Part shown: piece by piece, positions 35,301 to 47,258 of the stretch
How the letters are laid out: every line of letters starts with the position of its first letter
Position numbering within the stretch: position 1 is the first letter of the stretch
Assembly (NCBI GenBank): GCA_949987565.1
Contig: OX465114.1
Location: 1,567,501 to 1,631,500 of the forward strand
Source of the DNA: Luidia sarsii
Taxonomy: Eukaryota; Echinodermata; Asteroidea; Paxillosida; Luidiidae
Reading direction: 5' to 3'
DNA length: 64,000 nucleotides
Notes under the pieces: generated by a model
What the model saw: only the letters and a program-made list of their open reading frames with translations
Database searches by the model: none
What the model was told of the DNA's origin: nothing
Position numbers and translations under genes: made by a program

Positions 35301-35786
35301 GGGGTAAATCTGGGGATTTCGGTCCGGGGTATTTTTCAAAGATGACATCAATTACCACATTTCATAGCCACTGTGCTTGGACCCTACAGTCACCCGTCCC
35401 TAAAAATTTCAAAATTAGATAAAAAGGGGTGACTTGTTGGGTCCAAGTTACTCGGACTAATCGACTGGGGATTTCATTTCGGTTTGTTTTTTTCACCCTG
35501 ACGGTGTAGGTATTAAACTAAAATCTTCCCACAACATTTCAAATGCATCATTGCAATCAGGCCTGATTGCTAGGCTGAATAAATAGCCCATTTTCGAAGC
35601 CCCAACCTTGGTTTTCTGAGCATCAATGTGCATCTCCTTGAGTGTCAATCGAGCAGACGGTGGTCCGTCCCTGGACGACGAACGGCCGGCGATCGGTCGA
35701 CCCATACACCCCTTCAGCCTCGCAGTCCCGCTCTCCGTGGTCGAGGCCACCCGGCGAAGCTTGGTGAAGAAATTCTCCTTGTCCAT
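29305..35786 (-). CDS. SKA3: Spindle and kinetochore-associated protein 3
   Basis: Eight exons in transcript order: 35786..35607, 34719..34539, 33556..33469, 32968..32792, 32200..32055, 31891..31737, 30757..30421, 29489..29305. All phases agree (0, 1, 2, 2, 1, 0, 1); the total is 1449 nt and 482 residues. The start MDKENFFTKLRRVAST..GTARLKG matches the SKA3 N-terminal coiled-coil region that pairs with SKA1 and SKA2. Exon 2 carries the VEDLEDYLEQYGYKK segment. Exon 4 has TPQLADFGISQ, the short motif typical of SKA3. The rest is low-complexity with many SP/TP sites (for example HPSTPRG, VTPGLF, FDSPVPP, TPELT), possible CDK targets. The SKA complex couples kinetochores to microtubules in mitosis. 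The exon 3 donor (AGT|GTATCC) was chosen to keep phase. The C-terminus is uncertain: TPELTMTYQSYQ|GTTGGA could be a donor leading to an unseen last exon. Confidence 0.86.
29585..29996. mobile_element. Two adjacent MITEs with GGTTTGCGGTGACACCATGT ends
   Basis: Copies at 29585..29754 and 29815..29996 each have inverted ends GTGGAAGGTTTGCGGTGACA and inner arms GTGTGGCTCTGAAAAGAGCC. The separating 60 bp repeats a piece of the end. Both lie in SKA3 intron 7. More copies or halves: 3655-3805, 10150-10280, 39600-39900, 52085-52160, 55781-55933. Confidence 0.85.
30827..31162. mobile_element. TTAA-flanked MITE, family 1, second copy
   Basis: Inverted-orientation relative of 6031..6369, sharing ACAACATTGGTCGAGGTCAA, TTTACTCTTTTTTCT and the right end GTAGGGGCTTTAA. 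The left TTAA is degenerate. Lies in SKA3 intron 6. Confidence 0.75.
31316..31717. mobile_element. Foldback/MITE element, copy 2
   Basis: Perfect outer arms AAGGCTGCCGCACACGAGAG and their complement ending CAGCCTT; the inner sequence is nearly identical to 2611..2990. The right end lies 20 bases before the donor-side edge of SKA3 exon 6. Confidence 0.87.
32265..32545 (+). mobile_element. SINE family A, two-unit array
   Basis: TGGGTAGCTCAGATGG at 32389 and 32464 (75 bp), preceded by the leader and followed by an anticodon arm and a damaged B box (TCGGGTGAAAATCCAGG). Lies in SKA3 intron 4, antisense to the gene. Confidence 0.85.
33100..33440. repeat. Degenerate ~45-bp tandem repeat, AAGGAAAAACTGACTG
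   Basis: Phrases such as AAAGGAAAAATTACTAGGAA and ATTTTGAAAAAT recur five or more times. The unit matches the complement of the SINE-A tail (CAGTCAGTTTTTCCTT), so it looks like an amplified SINE tail in SKA3 intron 3. Confidence 0.6.
33985..34510 (+). pseudogene. 3' relic of a non-LTR retrotransposon reverse-transcriptase ORF
   Basis: Frames read KLTYFGHV (near 34040), then, after an insertion, GRPVRQWLDDVREWT (near 34357) and RFMHQCTNGRSDY. That is the order found at the C-terminus of LINE ORF2-type proteins. There are stop codons and a frameshift. A TGAG-rich end at 34498-34512 may be its 3' tail. Antisense in SKA3 intron 2. Confidence 0.7.
34103..34332. mobile_element. piggyBac-like MITE inserted in the LINE relic
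   Basis: TTAA duplicated at both ends, with inverted termini CCACTTCGCGCCGGG / CCCGGCGCAAAGTGG. Removing it rejoins the LINE frame (..IAIG / EGQNKRGRP..). A TTAA target and this end type suit piggyBac-type transposition. Confidence 0.8.
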
Positions 35787-35896
35787 GTTGACCGATCAAC
35801 AGGGCAAAATCTCCCCAAAAAAGAGACAGAATTGGTGTTTTTTGGGGTGCAGTATCAACTGGGATTCGTCTGACAGTTTGAAGATGGCGCTTTTGT

Positions 35897-36840
35897 AAAT
35901 CAATTTGCTTTTCGAACAGCGCCCTCTATTGACGTTAAATATCCCATGCCTTGATAAAATGCCGTGGTGACTTTGTGAGAAGATCTCTAACCTCTATCTC
36001 CAAAAAACTCCTTTTCGACATGATTTCCTGAGCATAAAGTCGACATGAGAGAGCAAGGGGACTTCAAGGACGGTACTTTTTCCTCTCTTCATCTTCATCG
36101 CAAAAGCATGGGGGAAGGAAAGTTTGAAGATGGTGGTCTTGTGGGTGCAGCTCACAAAATCCATCCAAGAGCTGATTATCATAAAGTGTGTACCCACAAC
36201 TGTTTTTTAATAAGGGGTCTTTGGAGGCTAATTAACATACATTGTAGAACAAGTGAAGCTTAAGACAACCTGGGGGTTCACTCTTCAATTTGGTATGTCA
36301 TTTGGACTATATCCGGCTTTAAATATGGCCCTATTTGGCTGTGGAAGTGGAGGGGTCCATCCCAAAATCCTTGCAGAAATTCGGCTTGGACGGCTACACA
36401 TTTTGGGGGTGTGTTTTTTTTCTGGGGGTAATTAGCAAAAAATCTAATCGGCTAAGAGCACTAAAATTGAAAAGAATCAGAAAGATGAAGGTCCAATCTA
36501 CAATGTTCAGTAAAGCTACAAGAACTGAGAGACTTTTGGGTGTGGGATAATTGGCTTTGAAAGTGAGTGTTTCTGTACAGTGTTCAATGGGAGCTCGATT
36601 TAGTGTTCTGCACCCTATAGTGTTTATCGAACAACGCCCTCTATTGACATTAAATGTCCCGTGCGTGCGTAGCTGGGATAAGTGCCGTGGTGATTAATCT
36701 CTGACTTTGTGAGACGAGCGCTAACCTCAAGCTTCTCAAAAAACTCCTTTTCCGACATGATTTCCTGAGAATAAAGTCAACATGAGAGAGCAAGGGGACT
36801 TCAAGAGCGGTATGTTTCCTCTTTTCATCTTTATTCAGTG
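35897..36840. repeat. Tandem duplication upstream of SKA3
   Basis: About 35915-36100 and 36630-36840 are diverged copies, sharing GCCCTCTATTGACRTTAAAT, ACTCCTTTTCNGACATGATTTCCTGAG and CATGAGAGAGCAAGGGGACTTC. Between them lies a partial copy of the 37417 element. The minus strand of the right copy encodes MSEKEFFEKLE followed by GTTAGC, which resembles the SKA3 start. Confidence 0.7.
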
Positions 36841-37416
36841 CCCAAATCTGTGCTGAATTCGTTCAACTTTGGTTATGTCTGAATGACGAGGTTCCGAGTG
36901 CTTCCACCGTGTGCGGATGAGAAGGTCGTGGGACGTAACGCGTCGCACCACGGCCTGACTTATGTCGTTGACTCGGTCAATTTTATTTTCGTGTTGACCC
37001 GCCTTGAACGGCGAAGAAGTTGTCATTATTACGGAATTTTACAAGATCATATATTTTCTAGCTACAGTAATTGTATCACCAAAAATACATGTACAGTACA
37101 TGTAGAAAAGTACTCATTTACTATTTAAATTACTCCGAGTACATGTAATTTGGACAGTTACAATCGCCCTTTTTTGTAATGTACTAAGGGTCCAAGTTAC
37201 TCGGACTACTCATTTAGTATAGTCAGTATACTATTTAGACATTACCTTTCTTTCCTTTACTTAGTACTACTATTAGAGAAAAATAATATACATTTTGATA
37301 ACATGTTATTAGAATTACATGTATGTTGCCAACCTGTAGTACTAAATGATTGATTACGTTTCTGCATCGTTAATCCTATACTATCTTTTATAACAGGATT
37401 GTATTGTAAACAGGAT

Positions 37417-37633
37417 CTGGCCCTATTTGGCTGTGGAAATGGAGGGGTCCATCCCAAAATCCTTGCAGAAATTCGGCTTGGACGGCAACACATTTTGGGG
37501 GTGTTTTTTTCTGGGGGTAATGAACAATATAATTTATAAATCTAATTTGCTAAGGGCACTAAAATTTAAAAGAATCAGAAAGATGATGGATTTTGGGATG
37601 GACCCCTCCATTTCCACAGCCAAATAGGGCCAG
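37417..37633. mobile_element. MITE with ~46-bp inverted ends
   Basis: CTGGCCCTATTTGGCTGTGG..ATCCCAAAATCC is inverted at the right end (GGATTTTGGGAT..GGGCCAG). Both flanks carry TTGTATTGTAAACAGGAT. A copy lacking its right end is at 36327-36550. Confidence 0.82.
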
Positions 37634-38189
37634 ATTTGTATTGTAAACAGGATTGTATTGTATTGTGTTGTATTGTATTGTATTAATTCACAGTGCATTT
37701 TGTAAATGAGTTGCAGCATTGAAATAAATGTCCAAGTAAAAATGTGTACTGTTAAATAATAGTGTTAAATGTAACTGTTTATTTAAAGAAGTCATTTAGG
37801 CCTATTATACAGTGTGTAAGTAAATTCACACGAACAGTAAATATGACTTTTAATAAATACTGTATTAACAACATTTTATAACACTAAGTTACTAACGTCA
37901 AGGTCTACAGTCATGTGCATGTTCCTGTACTAGCAATAGCAGGGAGATACACTGTATATGAACATTACTCAGTAGATTTGATATCAATTTTCCCTCAAAT
38001 TACTGAAATATTAGTTCTTACATAGGCCAAGTCATTGCTTACTCTGTAACTTTGGAGTGTAAGCTACACGTATACTCTAGAGCAACTGTAGGCATAGCCC
38101 TACAAAATGATTATGATGTAATGCAATTTATAATATGAAAATATTGTTATTGATTTAAGATAAATTACAAAATAAGACAAAATCAATAT

Positions 38190-38610
38190 TCCTCTCCACT
38201 TGTCCTCTAAACCCCCTCCCCCTCCAACTTCCCCTCAAATCCCCCTGCCCTCTCCCTGTAATTCCCCTCCCTCTCCCCTCAAATTAAAATCCCCCTGCCC
38301 TCTCCCTGTAATTCCCCCTCTCCCTCCCTCTCCCTCTCCCCTCAAATCCCCCTGCCCTCTCCCTGTAATTCCCCCTCCCCCTCCCCCTCCCCTCCCCCTC
38401 CCCCTCCCCCTCCCCCTCCCCCTCCCCCTCCCCCTCCCCCTCCCCCTCCCCCTCCCCATCCCCTCCCCCTCTCCCTCCCTCTCCCTCTCCCTCTCCCCTC
38501 AAATCCCCCTGCCCTCTACCTGTAATTCCCTCTCCCTCTCCCCCCAAATCCCTCTGCCCTCTCCCAGTAATTCCTCCCCCTCCCTCTCTCTCTCCCTCTC
38601 CTCCCTACCC
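38190..38610. repeat. CCCCTCC/CCCTCT pyrimidine minisatellite
   Basis: Runs of CCCCTC hexamers are interspersed with a longer unit containing CCTCAAATCCCCCTGCCCTC and TCCCTGTAATTCCCC. Strand-biased and frame-open on both strands; not coding. Confidence 0.95.
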
Positions 38611-40264
38611 CTATGATAGAAGTCTCAACCACTTTGCCTCAGGACCTGGTGGCACATTCAGAGCACCAATGGTTTTGCTATGCGTCTTGTCCTCCAACTC
38701 CAGGCAGCGCTATTTTTATTTACAACCCAAGACTTAAGGTGATATACAAAAATGTTGCAAACTGCTTACTGACTAAAATTACCAAAATGTAAATCTAAAA
38801 TTTAGTGGGCCTGACGTTTCGATCCTAGCAGGACCTTTTTCAAAGGCAGAGACTCTTAAATTCTTATCACCCTATCACAAAACAATATGTAGCATGACAA
38901 AAGCCACACAGATGTCTGATTGTGCCAGGTTTGACACCCTTGTACAAAGAGTGATACAAAAAAAGTTGCAAACTGCTTACTGTACAAAGCAGTGATATAC
39001 AAAAAAGTTGCAAACTGCTTACTGACTAAAATTACCAAAATGTAAATCTTAAAAATTTAGTGGGCCTGCCGTTTCGATCCTATTCCTAGCAGGACCTTTC
39101 TCAAAAGACCTTTGAGAAAGGTCCTGCTAGGATGGAAAGTCAGGCCCACTTAATTTTAAGAGATACTGTACAAAGAGTGTACACATATACTGTACACATG
39201 TACTCTTCTTGATTTATTGCACAGATGTTTATTGCTTGCGATTATTGAAATAAAACACGATGGAGGTCACTGGCACTTAGAGTTAGACTAGAGGTGGTCA
39301 GGTGCGAAGTGGTATTGTATCATGTATGTAAACCTTCTGTCCCTATTAGGGGGACCTCCTGGCCTGTAAATCAATAGAAGATTACAAGCACCAGGTCACT
39401 CACACAAAGCAAATCCCTCTACAAGACAAGAATCTCCAACCTCCTTTGTCCTCTCTCTCTCTCTGTATTGATCCTTGGCTAGATGAGATTTAAAGCTTTG
39501 TATGGTGCCTGTAAGTACTACAAAGTGGATGGTTTTCAGTGACACCATGGGTACAGGGCATGTCTCTAGATAAGTTTCTATAATGGTTTACATGGTGGAA
39601 CGACCAAGTGGAAGGTTTGCGGTGACACCATGCACATCATCTCTTGTGAGATGGAGTGTGGCTCTGAGAAGAGCCTGTAACTCAACCAACAGGGTTAGAC
39701 AGTGTGTACACTGCGTCATTAGTAGACAGGACAATGCGAGATCTCTAGATAAGATTCTATAATGGTTAATGGTTTACATGGTGGAAATACAAAGTGGAAG
39801 GTTTGTGGTGACACCATGTACCGTACATCATGTCTAGTGAGATGGAGTGTGGCTCTGAAAAGAGCCAGTAACTCAACTTGACTTACCAGCTCTGAAAAGA
39901 CTTGGTGCATGATGTAATCTTGTATTGATTTACAAGCCAGGAGGTCTACCTTATACATGTACATTGTGTACAGGGATGCAAGGATGATATCATAGACAAC
40001 TTCAAACCCGACCACTTTCCAGTGGCCATGACCGCCACGCATGGTTTATTTTAATAATCACGAGCAATAAATACACTGTCAAATGAATCAATAAGAGTAG
40101 GCCCTACTGTCTGTACATATATGTACAAGCAAGTCAAACCTGGCACAATCAGACGTCTGTGTGGCTTTTGACAAGGAGGGGGATCGGAAGGTGAGGGGAG
40201 AAGGAATAGTGGGTAAGTGGAGAGGAATTTTGATTTCATTTTGTGGTTAAAACCCTAACCTTCC

Positions 40265-40790
40265 CAAATCCTGCAGAATCCTATTTGCCTTCTGCAGGAT
40301 TCTGCAGGATTCAGGGCACATGAGAGTTGACACATTGCAGGATTCTGCAGGATTCAGGGCACATGAGAGTTGACACATTGCAGGATTCTGCAGGATTCAG
40401 GGCACATGAGAGTTGACACATTGCAGGATTGTGCAGGATACAGGCTACTACTATCAAAGTGCTGGAGAAGGATTTTGCAGGATTGAGGGCACATGAGAGT
40501 TGACACACTGTAGGAATGTGCAGGATTGAGGGCATAAGGCGATTTTGTCAGTAGGAAAATGCAGGATGCTGGTAACAATGCGGACGTCGTTGTGGCTTTT
40601 GTCAAGAGATTATCCATTCGAAAAAGGGCCCATTGTTCTAAGCTGAAAAAAGTTTTTGTTTAGAATGTGGACTAAAACTCCATAAACTCAGTGCAGGATT
40701 TGGCAGGATTCAGGCAATGGTCCACAGTAGCCAGTACTCAGTGCAGGATTTGGCAGGATTCAGGTCACATGGAACTTTGAACAAGGTAGG
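40265..40790. repeat. GCAGGATTCTGCAGGATT repeats
   Basis: A ~55-bp unit (GGCACATGAGAGTTGACACA plus GCAGGATTCTGCAGGATTCA) is repeated three to four times with looser copies after it. It reads as Cys-Val-Asn-Ser-His-Val-Pro peptides on the minus strand, which are not genes. Confidence 0.85.
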
Positions 40791-41479
40791 ATAGCAGGAT
40801 TTGGTTGGGTTGTCAATCTCAATGTTGAGTTACCGGCGCATTCACAGCCACACCCCATCTCACTAGAGACAATGTGCAATGAAAGGTGCACTGCAAGCCT
40901 TCCACTTAGATCCTTGGCTATTGTTGCTTGTCTACAGCCTAGGTCTGTAGACAGTAGACATGTGTACACAAATTACAATGCTTGTCTTCTGTGTCTGTGA
41001 TTGTTACATGCACAATGCTGTGTTATTACTGTCAACGCTGTTCCTTACACCAAAAGCTTAAAGCAATATTGTGGGTGGTAACCATTGCTAACCAGTAACC
41101 ACTAACCTTTACCAATGCCAGTGTTGCATTATACTGTATGCAACATGTAGAATAGCCTTTTTTCCTAATACATGTAAGGTCCAGACAAAGCTAGTACATT
41201 GATTACATGTATGTACACGTGTACCGGTACATGTGTACATACATGTGTTCATCTAGTAGTACAACATGAATCTATATGAATTATAAAAAAAAAAATAAAA
41301 AAAAATAAAAAAAAAATAGAAATTCAAAGTACCGGTATAACAAAAAACCCGACCACACAATGATCACATATGAGTATGAGTTCATGTATGAATTCATGTA
41401 CTGTACACCTGTACGTGTTCCTGCTAAAAAAAGAAACAGGCCCTTTGGGCAGGATGTACTGGATATACAGTAGTTTCTT

Positions 41480-41800
41480 TCAGTTTCAGCAGGCAGTATG
41501 GCAAAGCACTGAGCACTCAGTGCTTACTACATTGGGTAGTGCAAACCCTCATTGAATTACATTCTCCTCAATGCAAAGATCATATACAACGCGGTACCTG
41601 CCGCTATACAGATTCGAATCCACCACCAAACCTTGACCAGCTTGGTGGTGAAGTGGTTAAAGACATCTATCTACACTACAAAGCAGAAGTCGCGGGTTCG
41701 AATCCCGCCCGAACTGACTCAGCCTGTTTTGTTTTTCAGCAGGCAATCGGGCAAAGCACTGAGCACTCTGTGCTTATTTCATTAAGGCAAACCCTCATTG
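41480..41800. mobile_element. SINE family B copy with solo flanks
   Basis: The B box GGGTTCGAATCCCGCC (41695) follows GAAGTGGTTAAAGACATCTA. GGCAAAGCACTGAGCACTCNGTGCTTA occurs on both sides, at about 41498 and 41751. Confidence 0.7.
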
Positions 41801-42597
41801 TATGTACTTGGTACATTCTCCTTGTATGTGTATACATCAAACTTTGTTGATAAAAATATCTTCCTCAAGATTGACTGCATTAGAAAGTACACACTGTACA
41901 TGTAGACCTGTACCAGCTATTACAAGCTCGGTCAGTTTTATAAAAGAGGTTTTCTCATTCCAATTTTACAAAGTGGAAGCACTTTTTATCTGCAATAAAC
42001 AGTACCAGCTCTTTGTGGAGTAGTACCTGTATAGAGCAATTTTGTTATCAAGGTTCGATCAATAGGCCTACTGCATGGAGACAAGGTCAGAGTCTGATGC
42101 TGGCGAAAGCTGTCGCCAGTTGCCTAGTGATGCGACTCGGTCGTCCTGGCAACCAGCCAAGGTCAGGGGTGACCGTTTTTGCGATCATCTGTGTGTGACC
42201 CTCTTCCCCTGCCTCCGTGAAGTCTGTGCGTGTGCTTGTTGATGCATGTGGAGGTGTTGACTTCATTTGTTTAGGGTGGAATGTACCGGCACAGTAGCCT
42301 CGGGCAAAGCTGGTCATGAGTAGGCCTACCTGTCTGTACGCATTTGGAATTTGAAGGTTGACTGAAAAAACTCAACACCACTCTTAATGATGATACATAC
42401 ATGTAGGGCCTACACGTACATGTATACATGTACGTGCACGTACATGATAGCTAATAATAGTCTGAAATATGTCTGAAACATGTTGTTTTGGCAATCAAGA
42501 TATATACCGGTACATATACATGTAGTGGGTTTTTTCAACCAGGTTAATTATCACACAAACGAAGGAAAAACTGACTGGGAGTGGGAACTATTGAACA

Positions 42598-43130
42598 AAT
42601 GGACCGGGACTTGAACCCGAGACCTCTGGATTAACGTACCAGTGCTCTAACTTCTAAGTACATGTAATATCTGAGCTATCCAGCCCACTTAGACTGTTAC
42701 AGTGTAGATGGTGGCCTTCCCTAATAGCCAACTACACACTGTACATGTACATGTACATGTATGTAGTCACCCTGACAAAGACTAGTTGACTATCTGGGAA
42801 GGCCACCATCTAAGGGCTGGATAGCCCAGATGGTAAGAGCACTGATGTGCCAAAGACTACTGTAGTTGACTATTAGGGAAGGCCATTATCTAAGGGCTGG
42901 ATAGCTCAGATGGTAAGAGCACTGGTGTGCCAAAGTCTAGTTGACTATTAGGGAAGGCCACCATCTAAGGGCTGGATAGCTCAGATGGTAAGAGCACTGG
43001 TGTGCCAAAGACTAATTGACTATTGGGAAGGCCACCATCTAAGGGCTGGATAGCTCAGATGTTAAGAGCACTGCTACGTTAATCCAGAGGTCTTGGGTTC
43101 AAATCCCGATCCAGTTATGTTTTCTTTGCC
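42598..43130. mobile_element. SINE family A, inverted pair with four-unit array
   Basis: A minus-oriented copy (B box near 42608, interrupted head near 42645-42690) is followed by a plus-oriented array with A boxes at 42818, 42898, 42973 and 43047. Spacings are 80, 75 and 74. Only the last unit has the B box (GGGTTCAAATCCCG). Confidence 0.85.
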
Positions 43131-45060
43131 AATTTTTCAATTACCGGTAGTTAGTACTTAGTAGCTTGCAGCATACATGTACTTTGTTAATTTACAGTAT
43201 ATGAATTTCTTGAATGGTATAACTATAAGTTCCACAACCACATGTACATGCATACATGTACCGGTACAGTGTTGTATACTAACAATAGGTTGGAACAAAG
43301 TCTTTGTACATGTGCAGAAGATCTCTTATTTAAATTACCCACAACCTTTGCTTTGGGGAAATTTTCCCTATGAAATGCATGAGAGTCAAGATGACCTACG
43401 ATCGATCGATAGTGGTAGACATGCCACGTGTAATATGCAACAAGGAGCCAATATGTGCGTGCCTGGTTATTACCGTAATCCGAGCTCTGTCACTGAGCTA
43501 ACAAGTAACAATACAACCACCAAGCAGCATAGGTAAGGAACAACACAGGCCAATAGACAGAATCTTATGCCTCAGTGCACAGCCAAGCTCTGGAAGGTCA
43601 TAATACGGACACAAACACAGTACAGGTCTTGTAGGAACGCGACTTCACTTCCCTTGTCCGAAAAGAAAACACACAATTAGGAATTGTCATTCAAATGCTG
43701 CGGTAAGCCCTCATTATGTATCCTGTGTGTTTAGGGGAAGGGCTATGCTTATTGCCAAGTCGACAAATAGGTAATGGGTAAATATTGGACTGACCCGAGG
43801 CTTTTAGCGCGCTACTGTTTGGAGACCAATACACTGTCTCCTAGACACTAGATGCCGACAGCAAACTGGACTACCCTCCAATGTCCGCTACCTAACTTAG
43901 GGCTGGATAACTCAGGTCTGAGGGCTGAATGTTAGACCATGGTTAGACCAGATACTGTACAGTATCCCTAACAACTACATGTACCTCCATGCCATAACCC
44001 TGGCACGTAAACCCTAGCCAACCCTGGCATGGAACCTTAACCGTAACTCCCGACACCTTTTTTGTTGCTCATGACCCAAATCCTGCAAGATCTTATAATC
44101 CTTCAGTGGGTCATATGACCCAAATCCTACACAATCCTGCAATACTGTTGGAGGTGCACCACTGCCCAAATCCTGCAAAATCCTGCACCGAATTTTTGAA
44201 ATGAATGTTTTCTGTGGCTAATAAACTTTACAAATACAATGTATAATTTTATAACCACATGACCTGAATCCTTCAAAATCCTATTTTGGTGTTTGTCCCA
44301 TGGAGCCCCAATCCTACAAGATCATCCTCCATCACATTGGACCTACATGTAGTAACCTGTATCCTGCATTTTCCTACAGTGACAAAACTGCCTTATGCCC
44401 CCAATCCTGCAAATTCCTACAATGCTCAAGTACCCCAAATCCTACAATTTCCCGTAGTAGGAAACTGGGATTCTGTAGAATTTTCCGATTTGGGGAGGTT
44501 AGGGTATAAAAGCATAACCCTTGTACACAAAACCAGAGGTCTCGGGTTCATGCCCCAGTACAGTCCAAGTTTTCTTTGCCATTTTTTTTTCTTCAAAATT
44601 GAACAAATTGGCCAAGAAAACCTTGACTTTCAAAATTATTGACAAGTTCCCAGTCAGTTTTTCCTTTATTTGTTAGATAGATTTCAATTTTGGAGTATTT
44701 TTGGCCAGTAAACAATTTGCAGCATTGTGTTTTGAGGGTCGAAATGTCACACCCACAATTTTTTTTTTATTTGATTTTTTTTTCCGTTGAGTAGTCAGGT
44801 AGTCTGCAACAACTTACTGTTCAAACCAAGTACCGGTATTGATTTTGGTTTGCAGTACTTGTATGCTTCAGTGAAGGCATTTTCCAAATTCCATGAATAT
44901 CTAGATGACAAATTAGTGCTGGTTAAATGTGTTCGGAAAACAGGCAATTTCCCCTCCTTCGCAATGCGCCATGAGCAGACGTGCCAGTTGCCCCTCACTG
45001 AGCATGCTCAGAAAAACAGCAACAGCCGCGTGCTTTACAGTCGCATGGTTGCATGTACAA

Positions 45061-45074
45061 GTAACCATGGCAAC
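45061..45074. promoter_or_regulatory. RFX X-box-like palindrome
   Basis: GTAACCATGGCAAC fits the consensus GTNRCC(N0-3)RGYAAC. A second match, GTTACCATAGCAAC, lies at 50351-50364 in the 3' region of the Pro/Gln-rich gene. Chance matches are possible. Confidence 0.3.
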
Positions 45075-45339
45075 GGTAATGGTCCGCAAAACAATATTGC
45101 TTGCCTCCTTGAGTTAGATCTATACTCCAGTGAGGCCTTTCCGTTGCCTCTCCTTGAGCAAGTGCCGGTCAGGTTTTGTAGAAAAAGGGATGTTTGAGCG
45201 GGCACAAATTCTAGGTTTCTACAGAATTTCCACACTTGATACCAATGGGATAGTCACCAGTAAATCAGAAAGTATTCAAATGTCAACAAAAGTTTGAAAG
45301 TCGGATTGTTCCTAATCTATCCTAGCTGGATCTTTCTCA

Positions 45340-46460
45340 GAGGTACATGTACATGTACATGTATGTAGAATCAATTTCTTTTATGGCCTCGAAATTTAAA
45401 AGTTTGACTACTGATGAAGCAAGTACAAACTGAACAACATATGGCCTATGGATGTCATAATTGCTAGGCATTTATGTACAGTAGTAACGTACATGTACAT
45501 TGTACATGTACATGTAAGTGACACAGTAAATGTATACATGTACATGTACATGTGTAGGAACTACGCGTATACAAGTGCACAATATCATGTACTGTGTAGC
45601 TGTACATGTAGTTGTACCATGGAGGAATATTGTCTTATTCCTCCGTGGTTGTACATTGTATGTGTACACCTGTACGTACCTGTACACCATGTACATGTAC
45701 ATAGTAATCCCATTCTGGTGTACATGTACATTGTGCGTACATACACTGTACATGTATGGACACTACCGGTATGTATGTACTGTACATGTATGTCTAATGC
45801 AATTACTGTACATAATGAGTAATCTCACGAACAAATGTTTGGTGTTACCATGACGACAGGCGGTTCAATAGCTGAGTAGGTCATTGAAAATTTGATTAAT
45901 ATCTCTCCGTATTACACGTGTACATGTACATTGTACCCGTAATTGCAAAACCATCATTGAATATATCTGGATATTAAAAAATGCACATTATTCAGTGAAA
46001 ATGTAGAGAACTATGATATAAAACCAATTGTACAATAGGCCTACATTGGGCTTCATCTTTCATGTGTGAAATTTATTGCTCCTTATGTATGCATGTATGG
46101 TACATGTATATATTTTATGTGTATCATGTACATAAATTTATCTAGATAATACATGTATCAATAAATAGAGAATACATGGTTATTAAGTCTACTCTTTACA
46201 TACACATGTACACACACATGTACATGTACATGTACATACTACGGTATTTAGCCTACACCATGTACATGTACACTGTACTATAAATGTATTGTACCTGGTA
46301 CGTACACATGTATGTACTGTACATGTACGTAGGCTACATGTTCATGTCAATAATTCACTGTAAACCTTACAACATGTACTGTACAATGCCGTATTGTACT
46401 GTGCCGTATTGTACTGTACACACATACATGTATGTACTGTGCATGTACATGTACGGTACA
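45340..46460. repeat. TACATG-rich region
   Basis: Clusters of GTACATGTACATGTA and related TGTACA words (45340-45365, 45485-45800, 45915-45940, 46195-46470) with ordinary AT-rich sequence between. ORFs here are Met/Tyr/Cys/Val artefacts. Confidence 0.9.
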
Positions 46461-46609
46461 TTGTACATGTGTATGGTTGTGTATGTTATTGTAATTTGTC
46501 CACCATTACCATGTAAATGACAAGATTTAGGGACATTCTTGGACATTTTGGATGAGTGAATTTGAAAGTTTGATATTTCATGGCATTTTGACATTTGTGC
46601 TACATGTAT

Positions 46610-47045
46610 TAGGGAAGGCCACCATCTAAGGGCTGGATAGCTCAGATGGTAAGAGCGCTGGTGTGCCAAAGACTAGTTGACTATTAGGGAAGGCCACCAT
46701 CTAAGGGCTGGATAGCTCAGATGGTAAGAGTGCTGGTGTGCCAAAGACTACCCGGTAGTTGACTATTAGGGAAGGCCACCATCTAAGGGCTGGATAGCTC
46801 AGAGGGTAAGAGCGCTGGTGTGCCAAAGACTAGTTGACTATTAGGGAAGGCCACCATCTAAGGGCTGGATAGCTCAGATGGTAAGAGCACTGGTGTGCCA
46901 AAGACTAGTTGACTATTAGGGAAGGCCACCATCTAAGGGCTGGATAGCTCAGATGGTAAGAGCACTGGTACACCTGTATGTAAATCCAGAGGTCTGGGGT
47001 TCATGGTCCAGTCAAAGTCTCCTTTGCCATTTTTGAAAATTGTTC
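46610..47045 (+). mobile_element. SINE-A array: five tandem units
   Basis: TGGATAGCTCAG at 46634, 46709, 46791, 46866 and 46941. Spacing is 75 except one of 82 caused by a 7-bp insertion (CCCGGTA). Only the last unit carries a B-box-like GGGGTTCATGGTCCAG and the tail. Confidence 0.9.
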
Positions 47046-47258
47046 AAAAGTGCCCAGGTGTCAGTTTTTCGTCATTTCTTTGACTCATTTTTTAGGTGCA
47101 GCAGTTTGTGTATACACAGCAGTTTTCTTGAAAGGGTACATGTACTGTAATGTACAGTGTAGGAGTCTCAAATACATGTAGTTTGGTCAAATTGCTATCA
47201 ATCATTCTTGGTTTGGTTGTTGTTGTTTATCCTTGTCTGGTTATTTTTGTTTGTGTAG

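Larger units (their letters stand above)
35787..47258. other. 11.5 kb with no recognised coding exon
   Basis: Repeats, MITEs, SINE arrays, GCAGGATT blocks and TACATG tracts account for most of it. A frame at 44787-45197 and one at 43177-43536 (ending in a good donor CATAG|GTAAGG) show no family motifs. Upstream exons of the 47.26-kb gene may be hidden here but could not be identified. Confidence 0.6.

Noticed and set aside
44787..45197. 136-codon frame near the X-box
   Set aside because: No family motif, no convincing exon boundaries, and a competing antisense frame; kept only as part of unassigned DNA.
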